Positions 37,703 through 49,392 of a DNA stretch of 64,000 bases are shown here, piece after piece. A program made the position numbers and the translations under genes. Under the pieces are notes generated by a model. The model did not search any database. It was not told the DNA's origin and saw only the letters and a list, made by a program, of their open reading frames with translations. Within the stretch, counting starts at the first letter, position 1; each line of letters opens with the position of its first letter. The DNA is from Aptenodytes patagonicus (Eukaryota; Chordata; Aves; Sphenisciformes; Spheniscidae), in contig NC_134949.1 in the NCBI RefSeq assembly GCF_965638725.1, positions 9,856,951 through 9,920,950 of the forward strand, in the 5' to 3' direction.

Positions 37703-38487
37703 TGTATGAGGTTCAACAAGGCCAAGTGCCGGGTCCTGCACTTCGGCCACAACAACCCCATGCAGCGCTACAGGCTTGGGGAAGAGTGGCTGGAAAGCTG
37801 CCTGTCGGAAAAGGACCTGGGGGTGTTGGTCGACAGCCGGCTGAACATGAGCCGGCAGTGTGCCCAGGCGGCCAAGAAGGCCAATGGCCTCCTGGCCTGT
37901 ATCAGAAATAGTGTGGCCAGCAGGAGTAGGGAAGTGATCGTGCCCCTCTACTCGGCACTGGTGAGGCCGCACCTCGAATACTGTGTTCAGTTTTGGGCCC
38001 CTCACTACAAGAAGGACGTTGAGGTGCTGGAGCGTGTCCAGAGAAGGGCAACAAGGCTGGTGAGGGGTCTGGAGAACAAGTCTGATGAGGAGCGGCTGAG
38101 GGAACTGGGGTTGTTTAGCCTGGAGAAAAGGAGGCTGAGGGGAGACCTCATCGCTCTCTACAACTCCCTGAAAGGAGGTTGTAGCGAGGTGGGTGTCGGT
38201 CTCTTCTCCCAAGTAACAAGCGACAGGACAAGAGGAAATGGCCTCAAGTTATGCCAGGGGAGGTTTAGATTGGACGTGAGGAAAAATTTCTTTACTGAAA
38301 GAGTGGTGAAACATTGGCACAGGCTGCCCAGGGAAGTGGTTGAGTCCCCATCCCTGGAAGTGTTTAAAAGACGGGTAGTTGCGGCACTTAGGGACATGGT
38401 TTAGTGGGCATGGTGGTGTTGGGTTGATGGTTGGACTCGATGATCTTAGAGGTCTTTTCCAACCTCAATGATTCTATGATTCTATGA
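37703..38487 (+). mobile_element. young CR1 LINE nested in an old CR1 (copy H)
   Basis: A 5'-truncated CR1 in + orientation. It begins at the codons for '[15 protein letters not shown]', downstream of the FADD box, and stays open for 232 codons (37706-38404) to the standard ORF2 end 'ALRDMV' and TAG. The 3' UTR and a GATTCTATGATTCTATGA tail follow. It has no RT active site. It closely resembles copies B, F and I. The sequence aattg occurs at both edges (37700-37704 and 38487-38491), a possible short target duplication or microhomology that overlaps the element start by two bases. Confidence 0.92.
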
Positions 38488-40495
38488 ATTGACCAAAGTC
38501 TATATATATTACAGACTCTACTTCTCGTAGGGGACTTAAACCTCCCTGACACCTGACAAAAGGGTGGTACAGCAGGACACAGGCAATCTCAGAAATTTCT
38601 GGAGGATGTCATGTATAACTTCTTAATACAGATGCTGCATGGGAGGTGATGTTCTCCTGGACATCGCTACTCATGACCTCTGAAGAGCTTGTTGGGGATG
38701 TGATAATCAATGACAACCTTGGCTGTAGTGACCATGAAATTGCAGAGCTCAAGATCCTGAGGCGAGTGAGGAAGGCAAGCAGCAGAACACAGATCGCAAA
38801 TTTGAAGAAAGTAGACTTCAGCTTATTCAGGGAACTGGGAGGTATACTCTGGTGGGAAGCAGCATTGAAGGACAAAGGAGCTCATGAGAGTTAGCAGATC
38901 TTTCAGATCTTTAAGGACAGTCTCCTCCAAGCAAAAGAATGATCCATGCTAGTACTCACAGAAATGAATAGATATGTCAGGAGTCTGTCTTGGTTAAACA
39001 AGATCCTGACTGGGGTCCAGTGCAAAAAGAACATTTATAGAAGTGGAAGTGAGGGCAGGCTATGAAGGAGGAATTTAGAAACATTGCTTGGGTATGTAGG
39101 GATGGTGTTAGGTAAGCCAAATAGTGGAAGAGGAACAAGTCAGTGATCTCCTGAGTAACCTCAATACATACAGATCCATGGGACTAGAAGAGATACATCT
39201 GTGAGTACTGAGAGATTTGGCCGATGTCATAGTGAGGTCACTCTCAGACATCCTTGAAAGGTTGTGGAGGTTGGGGGAGTTCCCTGATGACTGGGGAAAG
39301 GAAAATGCCACAACCATCTTCAGAAAGGCAAATATGGTAACAGTGAACTAAGGGCAGGTCAGCCTCACCTCAGCCTGGAAAAATCATGGAGTGAGTCCTC
39401 TTGTAAACCATTTCTGGGCAAGTGAAGGAGAAGGTGGTGAATGGAAACAACAGGTAAATTATGCTTTGGCCGAGTTGATGGCCTTTTATAATTAAAAAAA
39501 CTAAGTCTGTGGATGAGGGGAGAACAGTGGTAGGGGTCTTCAACCTTGATTTTAGTCAGGCTTTCAACATGGTCTCTTATGGATCCTTATATCAATGTTG
39601 GGACTTTACAGTTTAGATGGGTGGAACACTAAATTGATGAAAAACTGTCTGGATCACTGGGTTCAAAGGATACTGGGTAATGATTTGTACTCTTTCTGGA
39701 GGTCAGCTCAAGTGAAGTTCTGGGGTCCATCCTGGGACTTACCCTGTTTAATATGTTTATCAGTGGTCTGGAGGAGGAGAAGGAATGGACCCTCATCAAA
39801 TTTGTGCATGATACCAAACTGGCAGATGAAGTCAATGTGCTCTATGGCAGGGCTGCCATTCAAGGAGACCTAGTCAGGCTGGAGGAATGGGCCAACATGA
39901 ATCACATGAAATTCAGGAAGGATTGTGAAGTCCTGCATTTCAGATGGTTAACAGTATATTGGGCTGTATCAAAAGGATTGTAGCCAAGAGATTAAGGGAA
40001 CTGATTATTCCTTTCTACTCAGCATTTGTCATATTGCAATGGAGTGCTGTGGCCAGGTTTGGGTTCTTCAGCATAAGAAAGAGATTGACAAACTGGAACA
40101 AGTCCAGTGAAGGGTTGTCCAGACTGTTAGGAGACCAGAGCACCTGACCTATGAGCAGAGGCTGAGAGAGATAGGTTTGTTCAGCTTGATGAAGAGAAGG
40201 CTCGGGGTGAATCCTATTGCCATCTTCAAGTTCCTAATGGGAGGAGACAGAGAAAATAAAGCCTTACTCATCCCCGAGGTGCACAGTGAAAGGATGAGAA
40301 GTAATTGAGGTAAGTTGCAACAAAAGAAATTCTGATTAGATATAAGGTTGCCCAGAGAGACTGAAATCTCCTTGGAAATACTCAATTTGACTGAAAATGG
40401 CTTTGAGCAATCTAATCTATGTTGGCCTTGTTTTGAGAGGGTGGTTGGACCAGGTGACCTCCAGAGGTTCCTTCCCACCCATTCTAAGATTGGTT
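38488..40495 (+). mobile_element. old CR1 LINE, 3' part (endonuclease to 3' end)
   Basis: Continuation of the old CR1 begun at 37215. The first codons read 'LLVGDLNLPD' (endonuclease), then 'FLEDVMYNFLIQML', then RT remnants ('SGVPQ'-like region, 'VHDTKLADEVNVL' for the degenerated ADDTKL box near 39804), thumb-region remnants and a 3' UTR ending 'gtggttggaccaggtgacctcc.gaggttccttcccaccc'. Many stops and frameshifts. The tail is eroded. With the 5' part this copy spans about 2.5 kb of CR1 without the nested element, nearer to full length than most avian CR1 remains. Confidence 0.85.
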
Positions 40496-42432
40496 TTGGA
40501 CTAAAATGAAAATCAAAGTATTTGGGACGTAGGTCTGCTTTATGAGCTAGGAGCTATTTCTAGTGTCAAGAGTATAAAGACTCTAAGTACATACCTGAAA
40601 AGAAGGGTAAACTTTCTTAGTCCTGAATAGATATACTTTCTGGTATAAACGCTGTTTATTTTGCATGAAATGTGCAGTATCCAGAACCCATTCTAAGGAC
40701 TTTATAGATCAAAGGTAAACCTTTTCTTTTTTTCTCTTTAATTCTACCACAGAGCCAGTTGGTCGCTCATGCCAGAAAACCTAGTTCATGTGTATTTAAC
40801 AAGGTCTACAATGTGTCACTCAATACATGGAAAGCAACAGGCAGTGCAACTGTGTGCTCTGCATCCCTGTTTATCATTCTACATGTGAGCTCCTAAAGAA
40901 GGACTCAGGTGCTTAAGTTTAATCTCTTATCCTTGGACATGGTGGCCTTGGCCAATATTTAGTTATATATGATACTTACAGTAAGGCAGGTTTCATCTCG
41001 AGAATCCTATTTTAAGTAAGCTTTCTATACACAGATCCATGTAAATCAAGTGAATTATTTTTGATAGTCCTAATGAATCTTAACATCCACTTCCCTCTCC
41101 CCCGCAATGAATTAACTGATTTAGAAGGAAAAAAAAAAAAAAAGAATGTGTTTAAAGTAAAAGCCTGTGCTCTGTGGCACAGGCAGGACCTGAACATATA
41201 ATCTAAATATGTGCTTCACTAACAAGACTTTCCTCTGTTTAGGCTATGCAGTTTTCAGTTTAAGTACCTACTGTGTTCTCAGCATGAGAGAGATAACTGC
41301 TTTTAAATTAAATTAAAACTTTCAACACTCTTATCTTACCAATAACAATCCTAAGAGACAGGTCCCGAGAATCTTACTGTTACGCTTACTGATGCAAACC
41401 CAATTGAATAAACTGAACAGTTACTTTATTCTGATGTGATCTATCATAATTTGATGCTCATGATGGTTCAAATCTTTCCCTAGGTTCTTCCTAATTGACT
41501 ACTCTTGCTCTTGAATTGCAATAATCCCAGCTATGACTGTTTCACCGTACAAGCAGATAAAAATTGAGCGCTCTGTGATGATGTCTATACTACCGTTAGT
41601 TGTACTCAACTGCTGCAGGTGGATAAACTCAACTTAGAGAAAGCAACTGGAGAACAACAGGACAAAACTACATATTGCTGTTGTTGCAGGTGGTTTAGAA
41701 TACAGGCTTTGAGATTAAGGGCTTTTTTGTCCCATTCTTCAGTTTAAGATGCAAATCACTATTTGTGTATTAGAAGCACTGATTGCAAATAAACATAAGA
41801 TTTTTAACATTGTGACTAATCTATACTGTGGGAGTCCATATTGTGAGCATATCAGCATTGCTGTGCTGTAGGCAGTTGGCAGACCTTCTTGTTTTGTTTA
41901 AGCAAGCAAATCTGGTTGTGAGATTGCTAGGATAACAGACAGGTTTCTATGCACTGGCTGTTCACTGGGATAAAGTGCATCTACTAATCCTGTTTTGACT
42001 GGACTGATGATAATGAGGCTAAAATATCTGCAGTGGCTGTTCAAAAGTGATTTGTTTAATAATAAATAGGATACTGTAACATTAATGGTATTGTGTCAGA
42101 GTGCATGGTATCCAAAAAAACCAGACATTCAGGAACTCTGGAATACTGCAAATAATTCTGCCCAGGGTGTTTTCTCTTATATGGGTGTTTTTATGCTATA
42201 ATCCATCTTTTGGGTTTTTTGCAGGATCTTTGGAACAGGGTAACTCACTATTCCGATGGTTTCTCAATCTGCATGTACAAAGTGATGGAATAGAAAATTC
42301 TGTACAGAGAGAGAGGAGTACTATGTATTTGAACAGAACAGCAATACACAATGCTTTGCAAGGTACCTTGTTATCATCCTTTACTGGCTTTTTGGGTGAC
42401 TAGTAAGTCAGGTGAGACTGGAGATTCATTAT
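40496..42432. other. non-genic stretch
   Basis: No supportable gene. The 100-codon open frame at 42101-42403 has no motif and runs to the CR1 edge. Confidence 0.5.
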
Positions 42433-43799
42433 CATAGAATCATAGAATCATTAAGGTTGGAAAAGACCTCTAAGATCATCGAGTCCAACCATCAACCCAA
42501 CACCACCATGCCCACTAAACCATGTCCCTAAGTGCCTCATCTACATGTCTTTTAAATACCTCCAGGGATGGTGACTCAACCACTTCCCTGGGCAGCCTGT
42601 GCCAATGTTTAACCACTCTTTCAGTAAAGAAATTTTTCCTCACGTCCAATCTAAACCTCCCCTGGTGCAACTTGAGGCCATTTCCTCTCGTCCTGTCGCT
42701 TGTTACTTGGGAGAAGAGACCGACCCCCACCTCGCTACAACCTCCTTTCAGGGAGTTGTAGAGAGCGATGAGGTCTCCCCTCAGCCTCCTTTTCTCCAGG
42801 CTAAACAACCCCAGTTCCCTCAGCCGCTCCGCATAAGACTTGTGCTCCAGACCCCTCACCAGCCTTGTTGCCCTTCTCTGGACACGCTCCAGCACCTCAA
42901 CGTCCTTCTTGTAGTGAGGGGCCCAAAACTGAACACAGTATTCGAGGTGCGGCCTCACCAGGGCCGAGTACAGGGGCACGATCACTTCCCTACTCCTGCT
43001 GGCCACACTATTTCTGATACAGGCCAGGATGCCATTGGCCTTCTTGGCCACCTGGGCACACTGCCGGCTCATGTTCAGCCGGCTGTCGACCAGCACCCCC
43101 AGGTCCTTTTCCGACAGGCAGCTTTCCAGCCACTCTTCCCCAAGCCTGTAGCGCTGCATGGGGTTGTTGTGGCCCAAGTGCAGGAGCCGGCACTTGGCCT
43201 TGTTGAACCTCATACAGTTGGCCTGGGCCCATCGATCCAGCCTGTCCAGGTCCCTCTGCAGAGCCTTCCTACCCTCGAGCAGATCAACATTCCCGCCCAA
43301 CTTGGTGTCGTCTGCAAACTTACTGAGGGTGCACTCGATCCCCTCGTCCAGATCATTGAGAAAGAGATTGAACAAGACCGGCCCCAATACTGAGCCCTAG
43401 GGAACACCACTTGTGACCGGCCGCCAACTGGATTGAACTCCATTCACCACAACTCTCTGGGCCCGGCCGTCCAGCCAGTTTTTGACCCAGCGCAGAGTCC
43501 ACCTGTCTAAGCCGTGAGCCGCCAGCTTCTCGAGGAGAATGCTGTGGGAGACGGTGTCAAAGGCCTTGCTGAAGTCCAGGTAGACCACATCCACAGCCTT
43601 TCCCTCATCCACTAGGTGGGTCACCTGCTCATAGAAGGAGATCAGGTTGGTCAAGCAGGACCTGCCTCTCATGAACCCGTGCTGGCTGGGCCTGATCCCC
43701 TGGTTGTCCCGCTCATGCCTTGTGAGTGCCCTCAAGATGAACCACTCCATAATCTTCCCCGGCACCGAGGTCAGGCTGACAGGCCTGTAGTTCCCCGGA
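42433..43799 (-). mobile_element. CR1 LINE, 5'-truncated, one nonsense mutation (copy I)
   Basis: Minus-strand CR1 starting at RT motif '[16 protein letters not shown]' (right edge) and running through '[14 protein letters not shown]', '[12 protein letters not shown]', 'TSGVP' and intact FADD ('[11 protein letters not shown]') to 'EALRDMV' and the GATTCTATGATTCTATG tail at the left. The frame is whole except for one Gln-to-stop change right after SGVP (TAG, complement of 43397-43399), splitting it into 122 and 290 codons. The short direct repeat attat at 42428-42432 and 43800-43804 may be the target duplication. Very close to copies B, F and H, hence recent. Confidence 0.95.
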
Positions 43800-46700
43800 A
43801 TTATGATCTTGAAGAATGTTTGCTGTACAGTTCTGAGCCAAACTTTGGTTGGTATGTAGATAAGAGTAGTTTTGATACTGGATTACTATTGAGAGAAGAA
43901 GCCTTACTCTCCTGTGTTCTTGTTTTAGAGCATACAGTCATTTAGTGCAGAGTGTGTATGCATTTGTTTCCACTCCTTAACAGGTATTTCATATAACCTG
44001 CACCAGTGAGCTGCCTAGTACACTAGTGCACCAGTGGCACATACAGATGCACATACAAATGTGTAGTTTAAAGCATCATGTGCTTTTGGCTTATGTGCTT
44101 ATATAGACATAACTTATGTCATATTTGAAATTATTACTTCCTAAGTGTGGCACAACATTTTTCCAGAAAACAGATTCATACTCTTTTGTTTCATCCTTTA
44201 AAAACTTAATCAGTTTTTTTGTACTGGATGAATTCCATTCAGTATATTGATTCAACATGATTTTGGTGTGTTCCCCCCCACCCCGCCCGTTTAATCTCTG
44301 GTGCAGTGTGCTCACTTGCATTCTGAGATGGTGAATAGGAGAGGATGGCAAGCGTAGTTGTGCAACTGACTGCACTATGGTATTCTGTATTTTCCTTTAT
44401 TTTTATATATTTAAATATACTTATCCAATGTATTGTGTCAACTGTCTGGAAAGAGCTATCATTAAGAGGCATTGCTCATTCTGTATAGCAGATGGACCGA
44501 ACTGTTGGATGCATCTTAGCCATGTCTTTTAAACTCAGAGTATCCTCCACAGTCTCTATCTCTGAAATGGGGTGGATAAATGTGGTAGGGGCACCGTAAC
44601 ATTTAGCTAGGTATTTGTACAAATTAGAATATGAAATCATTAATGTGTAAAGTGTTATAAATATGTTTATGCAAATTCTAGCTCCTCTTTAACTTTACCT
44701 TCCTTTGTGGTACTGATCAGTACAGCTTCTGTTAATTGTTAATGATTAATGCACTTTCTTCCTCCTTCACTTTTATCTGGGCATAATGCCAGGAATACTA
44801 TTAAGATGTGAGTTTTCCTTCCCCTCCCATTTTGCCAGCTCATGCCAAGGTGTTACTGACCTCTTATTCCTTTCTTCTGATGATCTTAGCATTACTTCTC
44901 CAAATTCTATGCACTAAATAGCTTTTTCTCCCCTTTAAAATGTAAAGAGTATGTCTATACTAAGTAGCCTACTGATGAGAAGATTGGATGTCTTCAGAGT
45001 TGTTAATCAGCAAATTAACTTCAAGCACTCATTTTAGTGCTGAAGATACACACTTAACTGAGATTCACTTGCCTCTGATCAGCACCAGCAAAAGATGAAC
45101 TAGCATCCTTGTGCTGCTTCTGCCTACTCAGCTCTAACTTGGACGGGCTCCTTTGGACATCTGATGCATCTAGTCTGCGTACCAAACGGTCAGGCCCAGA
45201 TGAAAGTACTGCGTAACTGACATAGCGCAGTTCTTTTTCTGAATGAAGCTACATCACTTAAAATATACCGCGCCTTTGTTTTGCAGGGATAATAATACCA
45301 CGCATGGACTTAATGTTGTAAAATACATAAATGTTTGTGGATTGTGCTGATCTATTTTGGATTCAAATAGATACAATGAAAATTCTACAAAAACTGTAAG
45401 CAAGCCCTCAAAAGGTAGCTGGATTTGCCTTTGTTCACGATTATCCTTTTTATGTTACCTAGTATCTAAGGGAAGGCAACTTGCTTCTATACCTCTGCCT
45501 CTAAATTTACATGCAGAGTTATAATCTGCATGCACTTTTTAAGAGACTGTTTTATCTCTGAAGGGTTTTAATCGTATTTTTCAGTGCTAGTGATTAAGAA
45601 AATAGATTTTTTTTTTATAAGGGTATTTAGCCTGACACCACCAAGCTGTTTCTTGCAAGTTAGACAGTATGACTTTTGAGAAAAAGGCTGATTCATTTGA
45701 TAACTCTTCTTTCCTTTCTACAACAGAATGTTGTGCCTTATTAATTTGTGAGTTTCATCGGTAACACCAAAATGAGAGAGATGGTGTCACTTTTGGACAG
45801 ACTGTGAAGTATATAGGGAGAAAGATGTGGAAATGATGGGATGTAGGGAAAACAGGCCTGCAGTGGGACTTCTGGGACAGATAACTATTGATTTCATGCT
45901 GTTTCATAAGAAAAGGTAAATGTCACAGAACTGTGAAAAGAGCCAGTTTCCACAAAAATCCTTAAGATATTTGAAATCATAATCATGTTAAGGTGACATC
46001 CTTGGCTCCAGTGAAGCCAATAGTGAACTTCCCACCGAAGGTCATACCTCATCCTGCACCTCCATTTGGGCTCAGCTCACTTCCTTAGGCATTATATGTC
46101 TCTTTCCTCCTCCTATCCTCTATCTCAGGACATGCTAACAGTGAAATAGGGACAGTGTATATAGTTTTGATCAGTAAGCACTAGCAAAACTGCTATTTCC
46201 CCAGTTTTAATTGTTTTATTGAGTGAATTTAATGTGTTTTGATTTCACTTGCTTTGCCTGCATCCATCTTTCATATATGCCATCTGTTTTTAAACATAAG
46301 ATGACTTCTAGGTTTGAGTCAAAGGCTCTAGTTACTTGTTTTGGCTTTGAATAAAGAAACATAAGGGGTTTGTTTGTTTAGAAAAATCGCATTTGGGAAC
46401 TTAATAAACTTCCAGAATACCCAGCTAAAGGACAGGAATACCAGCCTCCACAGAATATTTAAGTATGTGTGTATATTTAAATGCATATGAATGCTTACAT
46501 TAGTATGTATCAGAAAACCAAATGCTTTCACTGATTAAATCCCTCTTTCCCCATCTTTGTTGTGCATTTGTCTTCTTTCACGCAGCAGCACTTTGCACGT
46601 CTATTCATACCTAAGCACATGATGTTCACTTGCGCTAAATGAATAGGGACGTGTATTTGCCTCCCTCTGAAACCCTTAACTGAAATTTGTATCTTTCCTT

Positions 46701-47404
46701 CACATGCCAAGTGAATCCACCTTTGTTCAGGTGCAACTGTGTTGTGTGTCACCTCTTCCACAGGCCCCTCTGATGTCTCTACCTAGAACGCGGTGTGAAT
46801 AGGCATCCACTTACACTCATGTCATGCTACTCCATTTAGAGGATTTTCCCTCTATCATGTTCTCTGCTGAGCTGTTCTTTTGATGGGTAACTTAAAGTCA
46901 CTTGAGAGACAAGTAGGAAGCCCCCAACTGCTACTAGTTTCATCATTTATTGTGAACCGGTCCTGGAAAAAATGGTCTCTGTTACAATGCAAGAGTACTA
47001 TAAACATTTGGATGGCATCCTTATGTAGGTCATTTTGGGGGCTGATCTGCATACAGCTGTCTGGAGAAAAATAGTAATGGTGCTACAGAAGGAGACAAGC
47101 AAGAGCACCACATGCTGTCACATCCCTGTAGCTAAAACAACTGATATTTGTGAAAATCTAGCTGTTTAACAAACACAATGGAATATTCAAAATACAGCCA
47201 CAATTTAGTAAGAGCTCTAGAAAGGATTTGGGCAAAATTTGGGCACCGATCAATGAGGCAGGAAAACTAGTGGCAAAGGACATACATAGAAAGGCTGAGG
47301 TACTTGGTGGCTCTTTGCCATGGCTTTTATGGGTAAGGTTTGTCCTCTAGTCTCCCAGGTCCCTGAGCCGAGCATCAGAGTATGTGGGAGTGAAGCATGA
47401 CCTG
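43800..47404. other. non-genic stretch
   Basis: No supportable gene or recognised repeat. Short open frames at 44091-44472 and 46328-46761 (minus) have no motif. Confidence 0.5.
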
Positions 47405-48545
47405 TAGTAGAGTAAGACAGACTTAGAGAGCACTTCAACCAGTTGGATATGCAGAAGCTCATGGGACCAGATGGGGTGGATCAAAGGGTGCTGGCTAATG
47501 CTATTGCAAAGTCACTTTATCATCTTCAGCAGGTCATTGGGAAAGTTCCCTAATGACCAGAAAAAGGCAAGCACTGCACCTGTCTTTGGGAAAAGGGGAT
47601 CCACAGGACAACTACAAGGCAGTTTGGCTAATGTGGCTAGTACCCTTCCTGGGAAGGTTACGGAGCAAATCCTCCTGGAAGCCATGTCCAAGTAGATGAA
47701 GGACAGGAAGGTTATTGGAAACAGACAGCATGTGTTTACCCCAGGCAAATCCCACTCCATCAGGCTTTCAGCACGATCGACTATAATATCCTTATAGCCA
47801 AATTAGTGAGACCTGTACAGTGGGTGAAAAACAGACTGAACTGTCAGGCTCAAATGGGCTGTGGCTAGTTGTTTCAAGTCCAACTGGTGGCATGTTACTT
47901 GTTGTACCTTTCTGACTAATAATATTTAATGTCTCTGTTAATGATGTGGGCAAAGGCATGGAATACACCCTCAACCAGTTCTCAGCTCGGAGAACGGTAG
48001 ATACACTGAAAGACAGGGCTGCTGCTTGCGGGGCCCCTGACGGGCAGGAGGGTGGGCTGGCAGGAACCTCATGAAGTCGAACAAAGGCAAGTGCAGAGTC
48101 CTGTATCTGGGAGGGAATAACTCCATGCACCAGGACAGGCTGGCCCAACAGCAGCTTTGCAGAAAAAGTCCTGGTGGGTGAGAAGGTGAACATGTTTCAG
48201 CAGTATGCTGTTGTGATGAAGAATGCCGACGGCAGACTGGGCTGTGCTGCCTCAAGTGCGGCCGGCAGGTTAAAGAAGGTGATTCTTCTCAGTATATGCA
48301 GCAGCTGTGAGACTGCATTAGTAGTACTGTGCCCAGTTTGGGGCTCACCAATCCTGGAACGACATTGACATACTGGAGCCAGTCATCACGAGGGTGGTCA
48401 AATATTTGGTAGGGGCCCAGAGAGGCTGTGAAATCTCCGTCCTAGAGACGTTCAGAACTCAGCTGCACACGGCCCTGAGCAACCCGACCTCGTTGGCTCT
48501 GCTCTGAGGGGGTTGCTTGGATGGACGTCCCCCAGATGTGCCTTC
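47405..48545 (+). mobile_element. old decayed CR1 LINE ending at the PCLO CpG island (copy J)
   Basis: + strand remains: 'gggaccagatggggtgg' (GPDGV of the RT), 'tgggaaagttccctaatgaccag' (WENFP.DW-like), then 'caaaggcaagtgcagagtcctgtatctggg' (NKGKCRVLYLG) and a 3' UTR-like 'gagacgttcagaactcagctgcacacggccctgagcaaccc'. The FADD box region appears deleted. Many stops. The 3' end runs straight into the GC-rich island of PCLO, with no recognisable ATTCTATG tail left. Confidence 0.8.
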
Positions 48546-48599
48546 CAGCCTCCCTTACTTCGTGCTTCGGGCGAGCTAGGCTCCGTCAAGCTTTGGCTC

Positions 48600-49150
48600 C
48601 TTGCGAGCACATCCTTATTTGCAGAGGGAAGGAGAACGGGAGGCAGCACCCCCGGGGGTGGGCGCCGATCCCCGCCGCCCGCCAGGAGGGCTGGCCGAGA
48701 GCCCGCCGCGGCCGCGACCCGCCCGCTCTCTTAAGATGCGCCGGCAGCGGGGCGCGGTACGGTGCTCGCGGCAGCCGACCGAGGCGGCGGGGGGCTGGGG
48801 GTGTGCGCGGTGCCTTTAAAGGCCGGGGCGCGGGGCAGGGTGGGGCGGGGCGCGGGGCGGTGGTGTGCGCGGGGGGAGCCGCCCGCCCGCCCGGAGCATG
48901 CGCTGCGCGGGGCGGCGGGGCGCGGCGCGGTGGGCGGTTGGCGGCGCCGCACTTCCCCGGCAGCCGCGGCGGCAGCCAGCGAGCCCGGCCCCGGCGCTGC
49001 CGCCGCGCGGGGCCGTGGTGGCGGCCGCGGAGCCCTGAGCGCCCGCCGCTCCGCCCGCTGGGGAGCGGGGCTGCGCGCCGGCGAGCCGCCCCCCCCGCCC
49101 GGTCTGCGTCCGAGGGCAGAGGAGGCGAGCGGGGAGCCGCGGCGGCGGCC
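48600..49150 (+). promoter_or_regulatory. PCLO: PCLO CpG-island promoter and 5' UTR
   Basis: A very GC- and CpG-rich stretch directly upstream of the PCLO start codon, in sharp contrast to the AT-rich flanks. It contains GC boxes (ggggcgggg at 48842-48850 and neighbours), a TATA-like tttaaa (48815-48820) and an NRF1-like gcatgcgc (48897-48904). A transcription start near 48.84-48.9 kb would fit the TTTAAA, but CpG-island promoters often start at several positions and the start is not determined here. Dense CpG suggests an unmethylated germline promoter. Confidence 0.75.
48898..49038 (+). other. upstream ORF in the PCLO 5' UTR, 46 codons
   Basis: ATG at 48898 with A at -3, then Arg/Ala/Pro-rich codons up to TGA at 49036-49038, 112 bases before the PCLO ATG and in a different frame. 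If transcription starts upstream of 48898 it could lower main-ORF initiation. The peptide sequence is only what GC-rich DNA would give; no function is claimed. Confidence 0.4.
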
Positions 49151-49392
49151 ATGGGCAACGAGGCGAGCCTGGAAGGAGGCGAAGGGCTGGGCGCCTTCCC
49201 CGAAGGGGCGGCGGCAGCCGGGGATGGCGGCGGCCCCGCGGCTCCCTTGCAGCGCCTGGTCCCGGCCGGGGTGGAGGCGGACCTGAGCCAGCTGAGCGAG
49301 GAGGAGAGGAGGCAGATCGCCGCTGTCATGTCAAGGGCGCAGGGGCTGCCCAGAGGGAACCTCGCCGGCGCGGAGCCGCCTCCCATGCAAAG
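49151..49392 (+). CDS. PCLO: PCLO (piccolo) coding exon 1, residues 1-81
   Basis: First coding exon of piccolo, a giant scaffold of the cytomatrix at the presynaptic active zone. The start is an ATG in a strong context (gccATGG). It gives MGNEASLEGG; Gly2 with Ser6 fits the N-myristoylation consensus, a feature also known for the N-terminus of the paralogue Bassoon. After a low-complexity Ala/Gly segment (residues 11-37) comes the block 'VEADLSQLSEEERRQIAAVM' (41-60) and SRAQGLP, which are hallmarks of piccolo. The exon ends after 242 coding bases (phase 2) at CAAAG followed by GCACGC, a GC donor. The last two bases AG join A of exon 2 to make Arg81, then HPELD. No GT donor lies at a position that keeps the frame and the conserved text. 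The frame also stays open upstream to 48521, but the conserved MGNEAS start fixes the initiator. Confidence 0.93.

Noticed and set aside
36318..45240. Shared short text such as 'gtctacactaa'/'gtctatactaa' near 36.3 and 44.9 kb, suggestive of an old DNA transposon
   Set aside because: The match is too short and no terminal repeats or target duplications are visible.
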